64,000 nucleotides of DNA from Protula sp. h YS-2021 (GCA_949752745.1 OX457028.1:25050927-25114926); one strand, 5' to 3'. Counted from the stretch's first letter, positions 1 through 14,109 are shown. Numbers and translations: made by a program. The notes: generated by a model from the letters alone, not told the origin.

Positions 1-309
1 AATATTCAATATATTTAAACGCCAAAACCTCTGTGAGGACTGAATTCATGAAATGTCTCTTAACCGACAAACAAAAATATGGCAACGTCTTGCAGGGATA
101 TCAACGATCCCAGGCAAAAGAAAAAAAAAAAAAAAAAAAAAAAAAAACTGCTGCACTTTTATATTTTAGCCCTTTGAAAAGAACAGATTAAATAAAGGTT
201 TTAGTTCCTTATGTGACTGATTTAGCAAAACAAACATGGTAAGAACCACGAAGTCCTTCCAGATAATAACATTTGTAACATAGTTAAAATGTAGCTTTTC
301 GTTCTTTTC

Positions 310-326
310 TTATTTATTTATTTATT
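310..326 (-). promoter_or_regulatory. Poly(A) signal cluster of the caspase gene
   Basis: Three overlapping AATAAA hexamers are read on the minus strand (TTTATT repeated on plus), about 270 nt past the caspase stop codon. Between stop and signal lies a (CTT)n/T-run at 464-512, which would be an A- and AAG-rich stretch in the 3' UTR. Confidence 0.5.
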
Positions 327-595
327 CATTTTTTTTTGGACATCACACACATACAACCCTAACTGAAACTGATTTTCAACTCCCGCAAATTGAAGACTTC
401 GTTTCATATAAAATCAAAAAGCAAATACAGAACGTGTGGTCAAACACAGCCTGGTACGCCACAGTCTTCTTCTTCTTCTTCTTCTTCTTTTTTTTTTTTT
501 TTTTTTTTTTTTGGATTTCACGACTAAAAACTTGACATAACTACATGAATAATAGCTTTGAGAAAATAGTAAATAAATTGTTTTGTTTGTCTCAC

Positions 596-3500
596 TTAAA
601 CAGCAGTGCCTTTGTTTTTCGGTGTGAAATACAGCTCTTTGGTCAGCATAGAAACAATCTGAGAAACTTGCTTTTTCTTGTTCATGTACTCCTTGCTGGC
701 ATTTGATTGGAACTCGTATGCCGTTATGTGATTGGTTCGCGTTAGGATCCACAAGATATCTTTTGTTTCTCCGAATTCGTTCAGAACTCGCGTCAACGCT
801 TGCACAAACCACGACCCTTTACTGGAATTTCGCCATGAGAAATAACCTAAAACCATGAGAAATAACCCCAGTTTTTACGCACATAGAGTTAATCCTTTTT
901 TACTGACTCATCTGAAGTTCCGCCTCCGATACATCGTGCACTCTTATTTAAAATTGAGAAAATACCAAATTCTCGACCTCGGATTTTAACACTTTTCCAT
1001 TATCAAATATCTTCTCCAATCTCATTTTATTTAAAGTTTTAGACCAACGCTATCTTCACTTCCTTTTTTTCAGATAAGATAACGGAAATGAAGGACAGAA
1101 TGCATCTATGTGTGAGCTCACCTGGCACAGTGGAATATGCATAGAGGATGTCCGCCTCCTGCGGTATCCTGTACACTTTCGGCTCCTCTACTTCGATGTC
1201 AGCGTCGGACATCTCCACCCCATGGTCCAGCTCTGTGCCCCTACACGCCTGCCGCACACATAAAGCAGACATGCTTCAAGTTAAACCTCTTTGACGAAAA
1301 GACTAGCGGTTCAGGGTCATTGGGTTTAGATGAATCTTGCTACAACTCGTACCTCAAAAAATGGAAATTCAGATCCTCACTCCCCCCCCCCCCCCCCCCG
1401 CCCCAATGGTATTTCTATGTTTGCTGGCAATTTAGATTAGGAAAAGCAAACAGGCTTAAGAACACTACAAAATGCCTCAAAACATCAGCCTGTCACAAGT
1501 ATTTTATTGTGGCCACAGCGCTTTCTTACTCTGCAATTACTATTACATCAAAATCCACTTTCTGGAATTTCCTAACCACTACTTTTCGCAGGCAATGCCT
1601 GACATTTGCCACTGTAAAATTTTATACGTTTGTGAAAATATTAACCAAGCTGTATTTTAAAACAACTTACATTTGTTTCTATGGAAAATTTAACCGCCTA
1701 GACAATGGTTATACAGTTGTATCACTATAACCATGTTTTCATAGTCATCAAAACATGACGGGCGCATGATTCATGTAAACATAACGCTGCAACCTTATAT
1801 CCATGACACAATTATGATGAGCTCAGGAACGCCAAATCAGGCAACTATACACTGACTTTCATTTCAAGACAAAAGTTATTTGTGCAAAACTTGCCAATAA
1901 TAATAATAATAAATTTCCGTTCAAATCCCCTGAAAGATTTGACTACCACAAGACAAGATCTAAACACGCTATTACCTGTATGAAAAATAATTTCGGTTTC
2001 CCTATAAGACTGGGGCATTTGTTGCCCTTGATTGGTTCCACCAGTTGATCGATCGGTATCGTACCATCGATTCCATATACGACGCCTTCGTCCCCGTGAC
2101 TCAGAATGGCACACCCGAAACAATCGGAATCCCTGTGGTTATATCCAGCAGCTGTTCGCAATCAAAACACTCGAGTCAACCAACCAATATATTTACTGAA
2201 GAAAACTGTGCTTATCTAGTTTCAGCGATTATGCGATATACTTTAAACGTCAATGAACGCCAAGGGTATTTTACAGTAATATGCAAGTGATCGGTTCATA
2301 CGATAAACCAATTTCATTTCAACAACCTTTTAACCACTCCCTACATATAATTAAAATATAAGACAACAAACCCAATTGCCATCTAATTCTATTCTAACAA
2401 TTGATAATATTAGTCAGCTGCAGATAAATGTAATCACCTAACTGCCAAAACGAGCTTAAACGCAATTTCGGCGGAGATAAAGTACAACCCTCGTTATAAC
2501 GACATGGCTAGGACAAAGAAATTATGTCGTTATATGCAATGGGTATTTACAACTGATCCTTTCAAACAAAGAAAAGCTCAGCTGCGGCTAACATTGTCAT
2601 TAACAGTGCAACGTTAAAAAGAGGTTCTACCATACATATGGTCAACACACAACCGACCTTCCTGCATGATATGTACCATCTGGCCACACGTCTGATTGGT
2701 GAAGACGTGCACTTCGAAGTCGAGATGTTTGAAGCTACCGTACAGGTTAGCTGCGTCCACATCAGTGCCAGACCTGCGAGAAGCAAAAGCACAAAATTAA
2801 AACGAGGGAGTGGTGTGGGGGGATGGGGTCCAGGAGAGACGATTCTAAGATGAATATAGACCTTTCAGGTACTAGCTGGAATATAAGAGACTTGTTTTTT
2901 CTCGAGACTCCCCTCCAACCCCTCTCCCATTTTTATTTCGTGGTTATATGGGTTACTTCGGGGGAAATATTGGGAAATCATTGAAGCACAATCACTAAAT
3001 ATTTTCAGGGAAGAATCTCAATCAGCAAAAATTCTGCGGTAGATTACATTTAAAAAGATACCAAGATAACGAACACATCAAGGTCAGACAAAAGGACCTA
3101 TGCTTACAGACAGGGCACAGACTAGGCTTGGGGAAAACAGGTCGCGATCATATAATGTCAGAGACTCACAACCTACCTTTCTCCCATGCTGGTACTTTTG
3201 TCGAAAGTTTTGTTATTGATGATAACAAAGAGACCCCTCTTCTTGTGGTCCATCCTGTAAACATACTGGCCGTCGCTGCCAGTTGCTGTGCCACCATACT
3301 CACTGCCACTGTACGAAACCATAATCATTACTGTATGAAATATTCAATAACACCAATGGGGCATTGTGCCCACCAGAAATCTAGTTATAACCCAAACGTC
3401 AACGTATATCTCATCTCATCAATTTAACCACTTCGCCCCTTCCAGGTTTCACCTGTGATCAAACCACCAGCATTTTCCCACCCTATAAATGTCCTGCAAA

Positions 3501-4109
3501 TATATATTACAGGACATTCCTGTTTCGTCACTTGGTCTAAATTTGATAGGTCTCGCCACTTCCTTATGAAGCAGCGAAAAGAAAACAACTCACCGTCAGC
3601 ACTCCCTAGAAAATAACTGAGAGCTATATTGATGTAATTGAGCCTTTTTTTCTGCTGTCTTATTTATTTTAGTATTATTAGTTTTTTCTGCTTTTCTCTG
3701 CCATTTTAACACAGGATCGGGAAACTAAAGGCCAACTGTGCAGCAATACAACGGCATCGTCAAAACCTTTGCATTCAATATTCTAACATAGGCTTTACGA
3801 GGTTTCAGCTAAATTGTTAATTTTGAGTTCTTGCGAGAAATAAAATGCCCTGTTTTCAACACGTACTAAGAATCTTCAAGAAAAAAAAACAAAACAAACA
3901 AACAAACAAAAAACAAAAATTGGGTATTGACCACGAAAGCGATCGGCAAAAAGTCAAGTAAGAGCCGCGCAATTTTTTCTTTGTAAATCGCTAAAATGAG
4001 GAAATTTAGATACAGTGGTGAAAACAGACCTTTTGCGGCCCTTGGCAAATGTCAGCTTGGAATCGGGAGTATCTCCTCCCTCAGCAACTCCATCCATGTT
4101 GTCACTCAT
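596..4109 (-). CDS. Executioner caspase (caspase-3/7-like), six exons
   Basis: Cysteine protease of the apoptotic execution step, cleaving after Asp; expected to be cytosolic. Exons on the minus strand: 4109-4030, 3308-3177, 2773-2658, 2151-1976, 1248-1122, 846-596. All joins are GT..AG and phase-consistent, giving 293 residues, the usual size for caspase-3/7. Residues 1-26 (exon 1) form a short prodomain with no DED or CARD. The large subunit has the MDHKKRGL start, catalytic His128 in LSHGDEG and catalytic Cys170 in QACRG, which is split across the exon 4/5 border. The linker is acidic ([11 protein letters not shown]) and could hold the processing Asp. The small subunit shows YSTVPGYFSWRN and GSWFVQAL, the substrate-pocket signatures. 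The start was chosen as the first ATG of the exon reading MSDNMDG. The exon 1 donor (AAAAG/GTCTGT) and exon 3 donor (GAAG/GTCGGT) are weak, so exon 1 is the least certain. Subfamily beyond 'executioner' is inference. Confidence 0.93.
2476..2540. repeat. Small fold-back with pogo/Tigger-like end sequence in caspase intron 3
   Basis: TATAACGACAT at 2495-2505 is inverted as ATGTCGTTATA at 2524-2534, preceded by GTACAACCCTCG. This resembles the terminal repeats of pogo/Tigger-like elements. Only end sequence is present and there is no transposase. Confidence 0.35.
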
Positions 4110-6690
4110 TGTTAATCACTTTAAAATATTCCTGAAACTTTAATAAACACGTAATGTGACATTAAGAAATTAAAGAAAATCGAATGTACATGTACAACCA
4201 TCAACTATCACACTGGTTTTGTTAATGTCGCCAGTACACAAAGCAATCTGCACTTGTAACAACCAGCAGAGTAGCATTTATATGTATATACAACCAAATA
4301 ACCATGGTCAATCCCCGCTCGTGTACTAGCTATGTTAGAGTGAAGTCACTGATAGAGATAATCTTCATTTACAACTGGCATAGTGGTCCATGTTCTTATT
4401 CAAACCGAATCATCAAGGTGCTATCCCAGGTAAATTCCCGGTTTGGGGCTTTTTTATGTGTCATCAGAAAATAAAAAAAAAAAATGACTGAGAAAAAAAA
4501 ACTAAAAATTTATTCTAGATTCTAGGTGGATCCTGTATATAAACCGAATCACACTTTGGGTGTTTCGAAATAAATGTACAAAAATTTTGAATTTCGACTG
4601 TGAGGGAACCGGTTAAAAATGAAAGAAACGATAGAAAAATACAACAACAACAGTTCACACTCGGAACATTAAGGAAATTGAAATTTTAAACAATTTGTTC
4701 AAACGTTATAAGTCAAATCATTATTGGCGTTCCGAATAAAAGACGCAAAATTATGTGTGTTCGAATACAAACTAACCGGGTAAAAAACTGAAGAAATGAT
4801 AGCGAGATTTCGCCTAAATGTGAAATTTCTCTTGCACCAAAGAGCAATAGTGTTTTAATAACCCGTGCGCTGTTCAAAATTTATTAAAAGTTTTAACAAA
4901 GAGGTTTAAGTTTAAATTTCCTTTATGTTCCAAGTAGGAGCTGTTTTTTGCTGTATTTCTTCTATAAGTTTGTACCATTTCTTTCATTCTTTTACCCGGT
5001 TCCCTTGGAGACGAAATTAAAAACTCTTGCGCATTTTTTCGAAACAAGCGACGTGTGATTAGGCTAAAGAGGGTTAACCGATTGGATCTTAAGCCAGTTT
5101 GTACTTTCGGTTTTTTTTCTGGATGTTGTGTCGTTTTGATTGCAAATTTCATTGGCATAAAGTAGTAAAATGGGAATTCACTCATTATTTATGTTTTATT
5201 ATATCCTTTTTTACCAATTCATTTCCACCTATAGTAAGGTCAAAACATTGATTTGCCAGCAAATTTTCTTGTGCTAAAAAAAGACAAGAAACAAAAGCTC
5301 CAGGGGGAAAACCCTGTGAGTGTGAATCATAGACCTTAACAAAAGTCAATACATCGCAGCAACGTTTGAAAATAAAAAAAAATGCTGCTTACATGAAAGA
5401 GTGTAAATCTACTATCTTCCGAGCTTTGTTTGGTTAATGTATTCCAGGAGTACCATATAAAATAACTGCTTTTAACTCCCTTTCTGAAAAGTAAACAAGT
5501 TTGTTTTGTTATCGAGAAAATACTAAACGCCGATCACCTTCAAACGTCTGGCTACTCCAAAATAATCAATGGGGAAGATCTTGATGCAAATTCTACACAA
5601 CTTTATTTTTTACAATTTTATTAAAACCTTCAGTGTACCTTTTATTCATAGTCATATAACTATGTTCGGAGAACTTAATAAAAAATGTCATTGTCAGTTT
5701 TGATTCTTTATGTTGACGCATGTTGCAAATAGAAACTATCGAAAATAAACATCTCGAACAACCAAAATTAAGGACGCCAAAAGATCTGTTTTTTTTTTTT
5801 TTTTAAAATATCTGTTCCTTAAAACATTTTTTGCGAAGGAATCATCCATTGTGAAACAGATAAAGCATATAGAATTTTTGTGATGTTGCTAGTAAATCTC
5901 AACTAAAGCACGCCCGGCTAGTGAATTTCTGGTTTATTAAAAGAATAGATCATTAATTAGTATTGACGGATTCGGCTAGATGGGAACAGTAATATGTATG
6001 TAGAGAATAAAGTAATAATTTTCTGAATCAGAAGTAATAAACACTGATATTTTAAAGCTGTAGTACACAAAAAATATTTTATTAAATTATTTATATTTGA
6101 GAAGGATAACAATATTAATATATTTGGTTGAAAATATATACGCATATCAAGTAAACATAAATTTCTAGACAGTTGAATGCCATACAAAAATCCAACGAAA
6201 AACCGGAAACGGATTAAATTTTCCAAAAATAGCAATGGTTATGTCTGGATACTATGTGAATTAAATGACATTCGTTAACCGAAATAGCAGTTCTTTCTGG
6301 CACAATATGTAAGCACTTTTTGATCTGTTCCTTTGCTGTGTCAGACAGAGTTTAACTTATGGCGCACAGGCAATACTAATATCTTGTATTTTTAGTCATT
6401 ATTTGTAGTAAATATAATCTATTGCATGAAAATTTCTTAATACTCAGTTTCATGAGTATCTTGTAAACGTAGAAGTCATCATAAGAGTTTTCCAATGTAT
6501 TAACATTGGTTATCGCGAACCATACTAAAATATTTGTGGGATATTATCGCGGTTCCACCCGACCGATCAGCATCAGTCACTTGATCGAATCATACCTAAA
6601 TTATCGAAAACCACGATCTCAACTGATGAGGAAGTGAGTGAGTATAAGTTATTTTACTCAAAGAAATGAGTATTAAAAATTAAATACTTC
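4110..6690. other. Gene-free stretch upstream of the caspase
   Basis: No recognisable exon on either strand; open frames here are short and AT-rich. The caspase promoter should lie at the start of this stretch, but I cannot point to a TATA box. Two loosely similar blocks (about 4530-4640 and 4730-4800, sharing CGAAT/AACCGG-type words) look like degenerate repeats. Confidence 0.5.
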
Positions 6691-6999
6691 AGTTTTCATT
6701 TCAAAATTATCGGATTGTAGACTATGAAGACTAGAACCAGTGGTGGAAACTGATCATCGAATGCATACGAACTGGTTGACACACCGTCTACAAGACATTG
6801 TGTAGGAAATACAGAGATCAGAGAAATAAATTCAATGAAAAGATTTAAATGAATGTGGTCTCTCCGTGAACTGCTCAGTACATCAGAATAAGCGTTGACG
6901 AGTGGGACCACAGCACGAACTGCCCATTGATACCAATAAAGTTTGAATGCTTGAACATAAATAACAGACAGCCTAGTACGAGCGCAGGCTCCCACCCTT

Positions 7000-9560
7000 T
7001 ACCTTAAAAGGAGGGGAATCTCAACACAACAAGACACACATGGTTGAACAATGTCTGCCGACCCGTTATAGTGCCATGTTGTACTACGTGCAAAACAACA
7101 CTGTCAGAAAACGACTGTGGTATAAAATGTAACTGTGCTGAATCGTCTTACATCTTGCCCAGAAATGGAGGCAATGGTTTAAAGATTTAAGGTTTAGGGT
7201 TCACTGCCTCACACGGACCATTGGCTTGATCGACTGAGTCTTCAAAAGCATGCATTTCTCAAGGATGTTTGCCTGATGCCAGTGCCATGAACAAAACGCA
7301 TTTCAGTGCAAGTAGTGTGTAAATGCCAAGGGAATGATGGAAGAGTATCGAAGTAAAATATTTCAAAACCAAGGATGAATCCCAAGAAACCACTGTTTTG
7401 TAGGCTATGGGATACTCAAACTCGAAGACCCTGAGCAAATTGACAATATATCACACGCAGACAACTCGACAAATAGTCCTTTTTTTAGGAGTCTTTGTGA
7501 ACCAGTTGAATATTCTGAAGTAAAATGGGAAACTCCTTGTTCCTCATGAAGAAAAGTTAAACAGCGAAGATTCGATGGAAACAACTAAGGATTTGGTTGG
7601 TAATATTCCCAATGAGGTTGCCGCAGTCTCGCCAACGGAATTCGAAGACTACTGTCGCACCATATCAGCATCAAAAAAGAAAACTAAAACAGTTCTGGAA
7701 GCCACAAGTAACAGATATTTCGGCTTCTCCTGACAGCACCACTGGATGCCAATGACACACTAACACATACATCGGAAACACTTCTAAATCTAGACAAGGA
7801 TCAATGTAAGGTGGAATACGGTGGCAGGGCGAGTGACAAACAGTCCAATAAAAAGCGAAATTCGCTAAGATCTACTCTGTATGCACGATTTCTGAATACT
7901 TGGAATTGACCAATAGGCCGAGAGCAAAGCACTGTTTGATTAACCTGACCAAATGATATAGAAGGACATCCTTGTTTCTGACGACTAGCAGCCATTCGTC
8001 CAGAATTAGTATAACCCCTTGTTTGCTCCAGCGTTCAATTACCTTCATAACCTAAATGAACACGAACGGTGCTGTCGACAACCTGAATTAAGGGTGAGAA
8101 ACCAATGACATACGCACCTTATCTTAAATCCCAGATAACAACGAGTGAATCTGAATGTGAAAGTAAGCACATGAAAGATCCACAGAGATAACCCACATAC
8201 CCCCGATCCAGCCTTGGTTTGATAGGATGTTGAGTCCATTTTGAAAGACTCCAGATGTGCGAACTGATAAAGTTTTGATAACTTTTTGACTAACCTTCAA
8301 ATGCTAGACTTTTTTGATACATTAAAGAAGCTTCTAAAAACCGTGAATGCTCACAGACATCTCTTCTATTGCTCTTTTGTCTAACAGTTCTTGAATCATC
8401 GTATTTAAAGCCAGTTGCGTGTCTGACTGATGCTCGTAGAACAAGATTAGAGAAGGATATGACAGCTTGCTACCGTTGAAAGAATTTGCTGAATCGTAGG
8501 GTGGCTCGCAAGCGGTAATGGTTATCCCATCACAACCACCAGACGACCTGTTTGTGAGAGAGCCCTTGCCAATTATTTTTTAGCCTTCATCGTTTGCTTA
8601 ATCCAGAATCCAATATCGGTAAGAATTTAAAGTATCTGAATGGGATCGGCGTGCTTTCTTGGGCGGATACTTTGACCGATTGCTACCTTTGCTTTTTAGT
8701 GTTGAACATAGCTTCTTGACTTGCAGTTTTGAAACTGTGGATGGCAGAGGTCACTTCTTGGCGGCTGGCGTTGATGGCATGGATAGTTCTCGCTGCCGAG
8801 GCCGATTGTGTTGTGACGTGCGATTTTACTACTATATTTGATCGTGGAAGCGCCTGGTCGCGTTGTAAAACCCCTTGAGCAAATGAGTAAAGCTTAAGTA
8901 AATCTGACGACGTTGCAACGACGGAGTCGAACACCTGATGAAAACGTGAAATGGCGTTCATCTAAAAAAACGTTCGAAAAGCGGCATCTTGAAAAGGGAG
9001 TGTGGCTAGGCTCTTCATCGTTATATATTCTAGAAATCTGTACTACCTTTCCGGTAGCTGCACACTTCACTTCTGGATGACATTCGGCCTCCACGGACCC
9101 ATGTTGCGAGGGTAGAGGGTAGACTGATGAGTGGAAGCCTTGACCTGTAGAAGCCTGAAGGAAGCAGATGCGACTACTGGTGCGGTTTCAAAGCTCGACT
9201 GCAACTCCTCCATCCTTGCATGTAACAAAATAACTACAAAAAGTGCCTCAAACAAACCCACAATCTTCTCTCAGCCGTAATTACAATTGGGCATCGAGAC
9301 ATAGAGACGGCCTCATCACATGAGGATTTGACGTCGCAACTGACAACGTAGAAATGTCATGACAATGTCTCTAAACAGACAGTCCACTGATGTTACCCAT
9401 GTAGTAGGCGCATCCTTCCACTCATCCTGTGCGGTTTCAAGCCTTGGCGGCATGGGCGTGCGTACTTGTTACAGAGGTCTATAATCCTCCAGCGCCATGA
9501 CGCATAGCAAATCCTTCTAGGAAAGTGTCACCGGGGCGCCAGTTGACGGCACTTGCGGTA
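7000..9560 (-). mobile_element. Decayed tyrosine-recombinase (DIRS/Ngaro-type) retroelement, remnant A
   Basis: Minus-strand translation of about 8250-7850 reads as a broken reverse transcriptase: VISVDLSCAYFHIQI, then LSTAPFVFI, then LILDEWLLV (the LDDWLLV-type catalytic motif with an Asp lost) and LIKQCFALGLLVNSK. These are the RT block order and wording typical of DIRS/Ngaro elements. Stops and frameshifts interrupt it, so it is dead. Open fragments at 8683-8961 and 8894-9261 precede the RT and are probably gag-like, but I could not match them to a domain. Outer limits are approximate and no terminal repeats were found. Confidence 0.7.
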
Positions 9561-9659
9561 CAAGTAATACTTTAAATTATAAAATAATACTGATTGTGAA
9601 ACTAGAAACATTTAACAAGTGTCGTAAGATGTGAAAATCCATGTCTAAAGTGCACGTTT

Positions 9660-11880
9660 AAAACCGTTTAAAGTTTGTTAATTTTTTTATCAAAGAGAAG
9701 AGAATTCTTGCATTTTAGTACAGCCAGTATTGAACAATCGTAGTTTATAAGAGTATGAACAGGAGCAGGTCTAACAATTAACAAATCTGTTGTATATCCG
9801 GGGGTTAAACCCAAGAATATCATTACAATCCATTTAAACATTTCTAAAAATAAACGTTTTTTGATGGGCAACCAATGCAATTCCTTTAAGAGCATATCTT
9901 CTGAAATCGTGTGTTACATGAACTTTCATGTCGAGTCCATGGTAACACCGTTTTATCGTTTGGTGACAGATTTCGTAATGATGCCTCCGTCTATGGCTAA
10001 ACAGTGACACTCTTCGCTCAATTCCTGGGACTCGTCATATCTATAAACTCAGACGTTGTTGCGTTAAGTTCTAACGTATCGTTAGTCTTCCATTTGGCAA
10101 GAACACTGATACATCGTTCCAGATAACTCAATAAAGTTTTCTGATCCTCTTCATTCAAAAATAAGAATCATTGGCGAAAAAGTAATATAGGAGCAGCGCC
10201 ACCCTAATGGGAATATCACGCCGCGAAAAGCGTAATCATTGTAAAGCCTTGGACCAAGTTTTGATCTTTGTGGTAAGGAGCAGTCTAGGGGCAATGGTTC
10301 AGACTTGTTCGACAAGTAAGAAAAAAACTGTCTAATTTGCGAAGAATGCGATGATCCATTCTATCAAGTTCTGCTGAGAGGTCCATCATCGCTACAAACA
10401 CAACTGTTGTTATCAAGACTTTATTAAGGAAGTTTCCTTGCTATGTTCAGATTGATATGTTATCAAAACTTTATTAAGGAAGTTTCCTTTCTATGTTCAG
10501 ATTGATATGCCGATAAGAGGGCTTCTATGCCATTGATGATGAGATGACGTGAAATATGTGACGCTTTCTTCAACAACGGTTTAACAACAGATATTTTATG
10601 CTGGGAGCATGTTCGAGGCCTAAGGCGAAAAGTTTATAATCCTCACAGTAATGGGTGCGAACAAATCAGAACACTGCTTGACCAAAGCAAATAGCAATGG
10701 ATCCAGTTGATAAATTAATCCGAAGTTTGTTTAATCATATTCTGCACATCGTCTTAAGTCATTCCAACGAAATATTCCATAGGTCAATCAAGCTGTTCAT
10801 ATCAAATACAAAGATAGGCTCAATATCCTCGCTAAAATGTTTTGGATTTGAAAAATACAGTGAATACACAGCTAAAGCTTTCTTGGCATTCATGTTCAGG
10901 AAGAAGGTTATTTTTTTAATTGTTCATGTTTTTGTTCATGTATAAAGCAGAATTTGTTTGGATTCGTGCCTATTGTAACTCAAGATATCAAAGGGATGTT
11001 TTTTCTTAGTTCGATCTTGCAACATAGTTCGCTCTTTGAAGGTTTCATCAAAATGCCTTTTTCCTTTTCATCGCGATATTTTCCATTCAAATCGGCACGG
11101 TACCAGAGCTCGAACTTTTTACTGGACCCTGTTTCCCAATTAAAATAACATGCGCATTGAGTATCACTGCTGGAAACTCCAACAAGCGTATCCAGATCAG
11201 ATTTAAGGAACTGATTGTATAAAGTGAGATCCGTGATGAGGAGGGAGCTTCGAAATTTATCCACATCGTACTTAGATGTATAACAGTTCGTTTTTCATTC
11301 TGTGGTTCCAAATACGTAATACGACAAAACCGTGATCGCAGACCACATCAGCCAAGTTCAATTCCTCTACACCAATGCTGTCACTATTTGCGGGTTATTA
11401 AAAGGTCAAGAATGCGACCTTTTACTTGAGTAACATGGTCTACATACTGACTTTGGCCAATCACAGTATTTGTGTCCTGAAAGCTCTCTCTGAACGCTCC
11501 AGTTACTGCATCCATATGGATACTGAAGCCTCCCATAAATATAACAGGAGGGCCTTCTAATAGAACAACGTCCAATAATGACGAAAAGTTGGTAATGAAT
11601 GCGAGAATCTGGACGGAACGATACGCCACGAGAATTCCTGAAAGCCATACTGTACGGACACAAATAAATGCTCAGTTTAATTATATTTCCCACAAGGGAT
11701 GATCATGGGCTGAAGGCTCTCATTGCACAAGACACCCATACTGCCGTCAGTTCTATTACCCCGATCTACAGGAAGAAGTGTATATCCATTTGGGCATATC
11801 TCGATTTCAATGCGTTCTGCGACTAGGTAGACTAGATTGCTATTTAAAGAATCCATAATGCTTTCTTAATGATATGGCAT
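9660..11880 (-). mobile_element. Decayed non-LTR retrotransposon (LINE) with endonuclease and RT remnants
   Basis: In minus-strand order: 11880-11384 is an exonuclease/endonuclease/phosphatase domain (PNGYTLLP-like block recoverable across stops, then VIFMGGFSIHMD and VTQVKGRILDLLITR). About 10400-10330 reads DLSAELDRMDHRIL, the RT palm motif DLSAAFD-I-DH with changes. About 10150-10080 reads CISVLAKWKTNDTLELN. 9895-9668 reads LLKELHWLPIKKR, a common C-terminal LINE motif. Many stops and frameshifts; inactive. I place it among CR1/L2-like LINEs only tentatively. Confidence 0.75.
10414..10512. repeat. Tandem duplication of a ~50-bp unit
   Basis: Two nearly identical ~50-bp units lie side by side, each with TTTATTAAGGAAGTTTCCTT followed by TATGTTCAGATTGATATG. 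It lies inside the LINE remnant, so it is a local duplication after insertion. Confidence 0.8.
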
Positions 11881-11999
11881 TCAAAGTTGCAATTGTTGCT
11901 TGTTTGAGCAGCCGATTGTGAGATTTTGTTACATCATTTGCAATTATGAAACTTTTATCTACCAGTACCAGTACCAGTAGCAAAACGCAAAAAAATATA

Positions 12000-14100
12000 G
12001 TACGTTTTAGGGGATATCTAGACACTCCGCAATAACACCATTAGTTCCACGGTCAGATCTAAGATCTAGGAGTTTGGTAGGTTTGGAGCCACAACGAGTT
12101 TCGGTCTCACCAACCAGATCGTCATCAAAACTGTAAGCGTTATCAAATACTGTGACTCGAGTCTTACCGCGCACTAGCACATCGGTAGCCAACACCGCTC
12201 AGTCAGGACACAGAGAAATGTAAGCTCAAAAACCATGGTTGAGACGGTTTGTGACCTGAGGAAAAAACCAAGATATTGACGCATAATCTAATGAAATATG
12301 CACTCCGCATGTAAGAAGGATCCGTGTGGAACTGAGTTGGTAATGCCGACCTAATGGGATCATCAATCGATATCTTTCAGTGTCAACGTGGAGATAAGAA
12401 ATCAGTTTGGAGACCTGTAACGACGCAACAGTTCCAGGACAAAACGTTGAAAATCGCAAAATAACCACCCGGCCAAAATGAGGGTTTATTCTGACAGTCA
12501 ACAGACCAATGGGAGATATCACGAGAAACACGAGGGTACTGGGTGTAGAGGCTCAGGTTTAGTTTCAATAGCTCTTGAATCCATAATTATTTTTTCTTTC
12601 TGCTTAACCAGGATTAACTCAAATTTTGTCTGACTCCTGACTTCTTGAATTTGGTCAAAAGGCCTATGGCGAAGCACTGTTTGAGTAACATGACCAACGA
12701 AAAAACAAGGATGTTGACTAATAACTTGTCGTCGAGATATCGGAATACTTTTTTGGCTTTTTTGTTTAGCATTTTCTGGTGTTAGAGCATCACCACCTCT
12801 AACGTCAGTTGCGTATCCCGCTGAACTCGTACCAAGTGACTGTAAAAGGATAGGGAAGCTTGAATAAGCGTGAAGAGAGGAGGATTTGCTGACCGGTACA
12901 GTCCTCGCAAAAAGAATCGATGCCGAATCACAACTCCCCTTTTAGGAGAACCAAATGCTTACCCAACTTGTCAACAATTTTTAGCCATCTTCCAGCGGGC
13001 ACATCTAACTTCAATTTGCTCAATCGCCGAACCAGTTTTACACAAGAACTTTAAATATATGAAAGACGCACGGTACAGATTTGTTCTGGCTTAGCTTAGA
13101 GGACGCAGATGTCTTTTTAGGGTCCAGTTTCGGTTTCTTGAATTGAGAATGGAGCCCTCTGGAAAACGGCGTGGCGTTTTGGCGGCTAAGGTGGCAACCG
13201 TACTTGCTAGTGTTGTCTTGGCCGGTCTTGCTACGGTGTCAAAGCCTTTCTCATAAGAGTATCCGGTGCTGCGTCAACAGCTTTGCTCAATAATCCGGAG
13301 AGGAACAGCTCAGACTACATTGTCTGTAGACGAAAACTGCAACTTGGGCTCATCTTCGGTGGTAGTTTTCGAGTAATAAACAGAATGGTCACGGCACAGC
13401 ACTAGCAACGATGATGATGAATATGCATTCAGTTTGATTAAGTCTCACTAGACTACAACTACTGGGTCAAGCAAACGAATAAACAAGCTGATGCAGTTCC
13501 TAGAAGTTTGTAGATGGTCGCACTCCGACACTGAAAAGAGCAAGTACTTGAACTCTCGCGTGCGGTCTCTTCAAACTATTTGCAATATCTTTCAGATAAT
13601 TGTACTGTCGATACTGGGTTGATGTTTGACAACCACAGACACATATTGCGGATTTTGTTTTTGGGGGGATACCGAGCTTGAAGCAACTCGTTGCTTTAAT
13701 GATTTAAAAGTCTGGAAGGCAACTGAAGTAATCGAGGCCGAGGTGTCGTGGCCTGGAGCATTTGCAATTCCTCCATAAGTGCATATAACGTATTTATAAT
13801 GAGGAGAGCCATTTACAAATCTGAAAATCTTCTTTGGGCTACAAGACATAAAGTACATAGGATAACCTGAGGGTATGATGTCGTCAATGGCAAATGTCAA
13901 AGAAACAGCTGATGCAATCTTAGCTTCAATACTCTGGGGAGGAGCGGCGTCTGGAGTAACGACTCCCCCTTCGGCAACGTTTGTTTCCAATAGGAAAGTG
14001 ACATAAAAGGAGAGAGGACGGCACCTGAAGTAACAGCACCTGGATCGAAAAGGCAATGAATGCACAATACGCGTATCAATAGCCGAAGGAAAGTCCACCT
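12000..14100 (-). mobile_element. Decayed tyrosine-recombinase (DIRS/Ngaro-type) retroelement, remnant B
   Basis: Minus-strand translation near 12730-12640 reads LLVNILVFSLVMLLKQCFAIGLL, interrupted, the counterpart of NKDVLLYHLVRLIKQCFALGLL in remnant A. Upstream DNA (12770-13080) also matches remnant A at 8380-8600 in scattered blocks such as CAGTTGCGT and AGGATTTGCTGA-type words. A 168-residue open stretch at 14098-13592 may be a gag remnant but shows no recognisable domain. 12531-12226 is in the place expected for RNase H but I cannot confirm it. Confidence 0.55.
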
Positions 14101-14109
14101 GTTATGTGT

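Noticed and set aside
1137..1730. 197-residue plus-strand frame
   Set aside because: Antisense to a caspase exon and includes a poly(C) tract.
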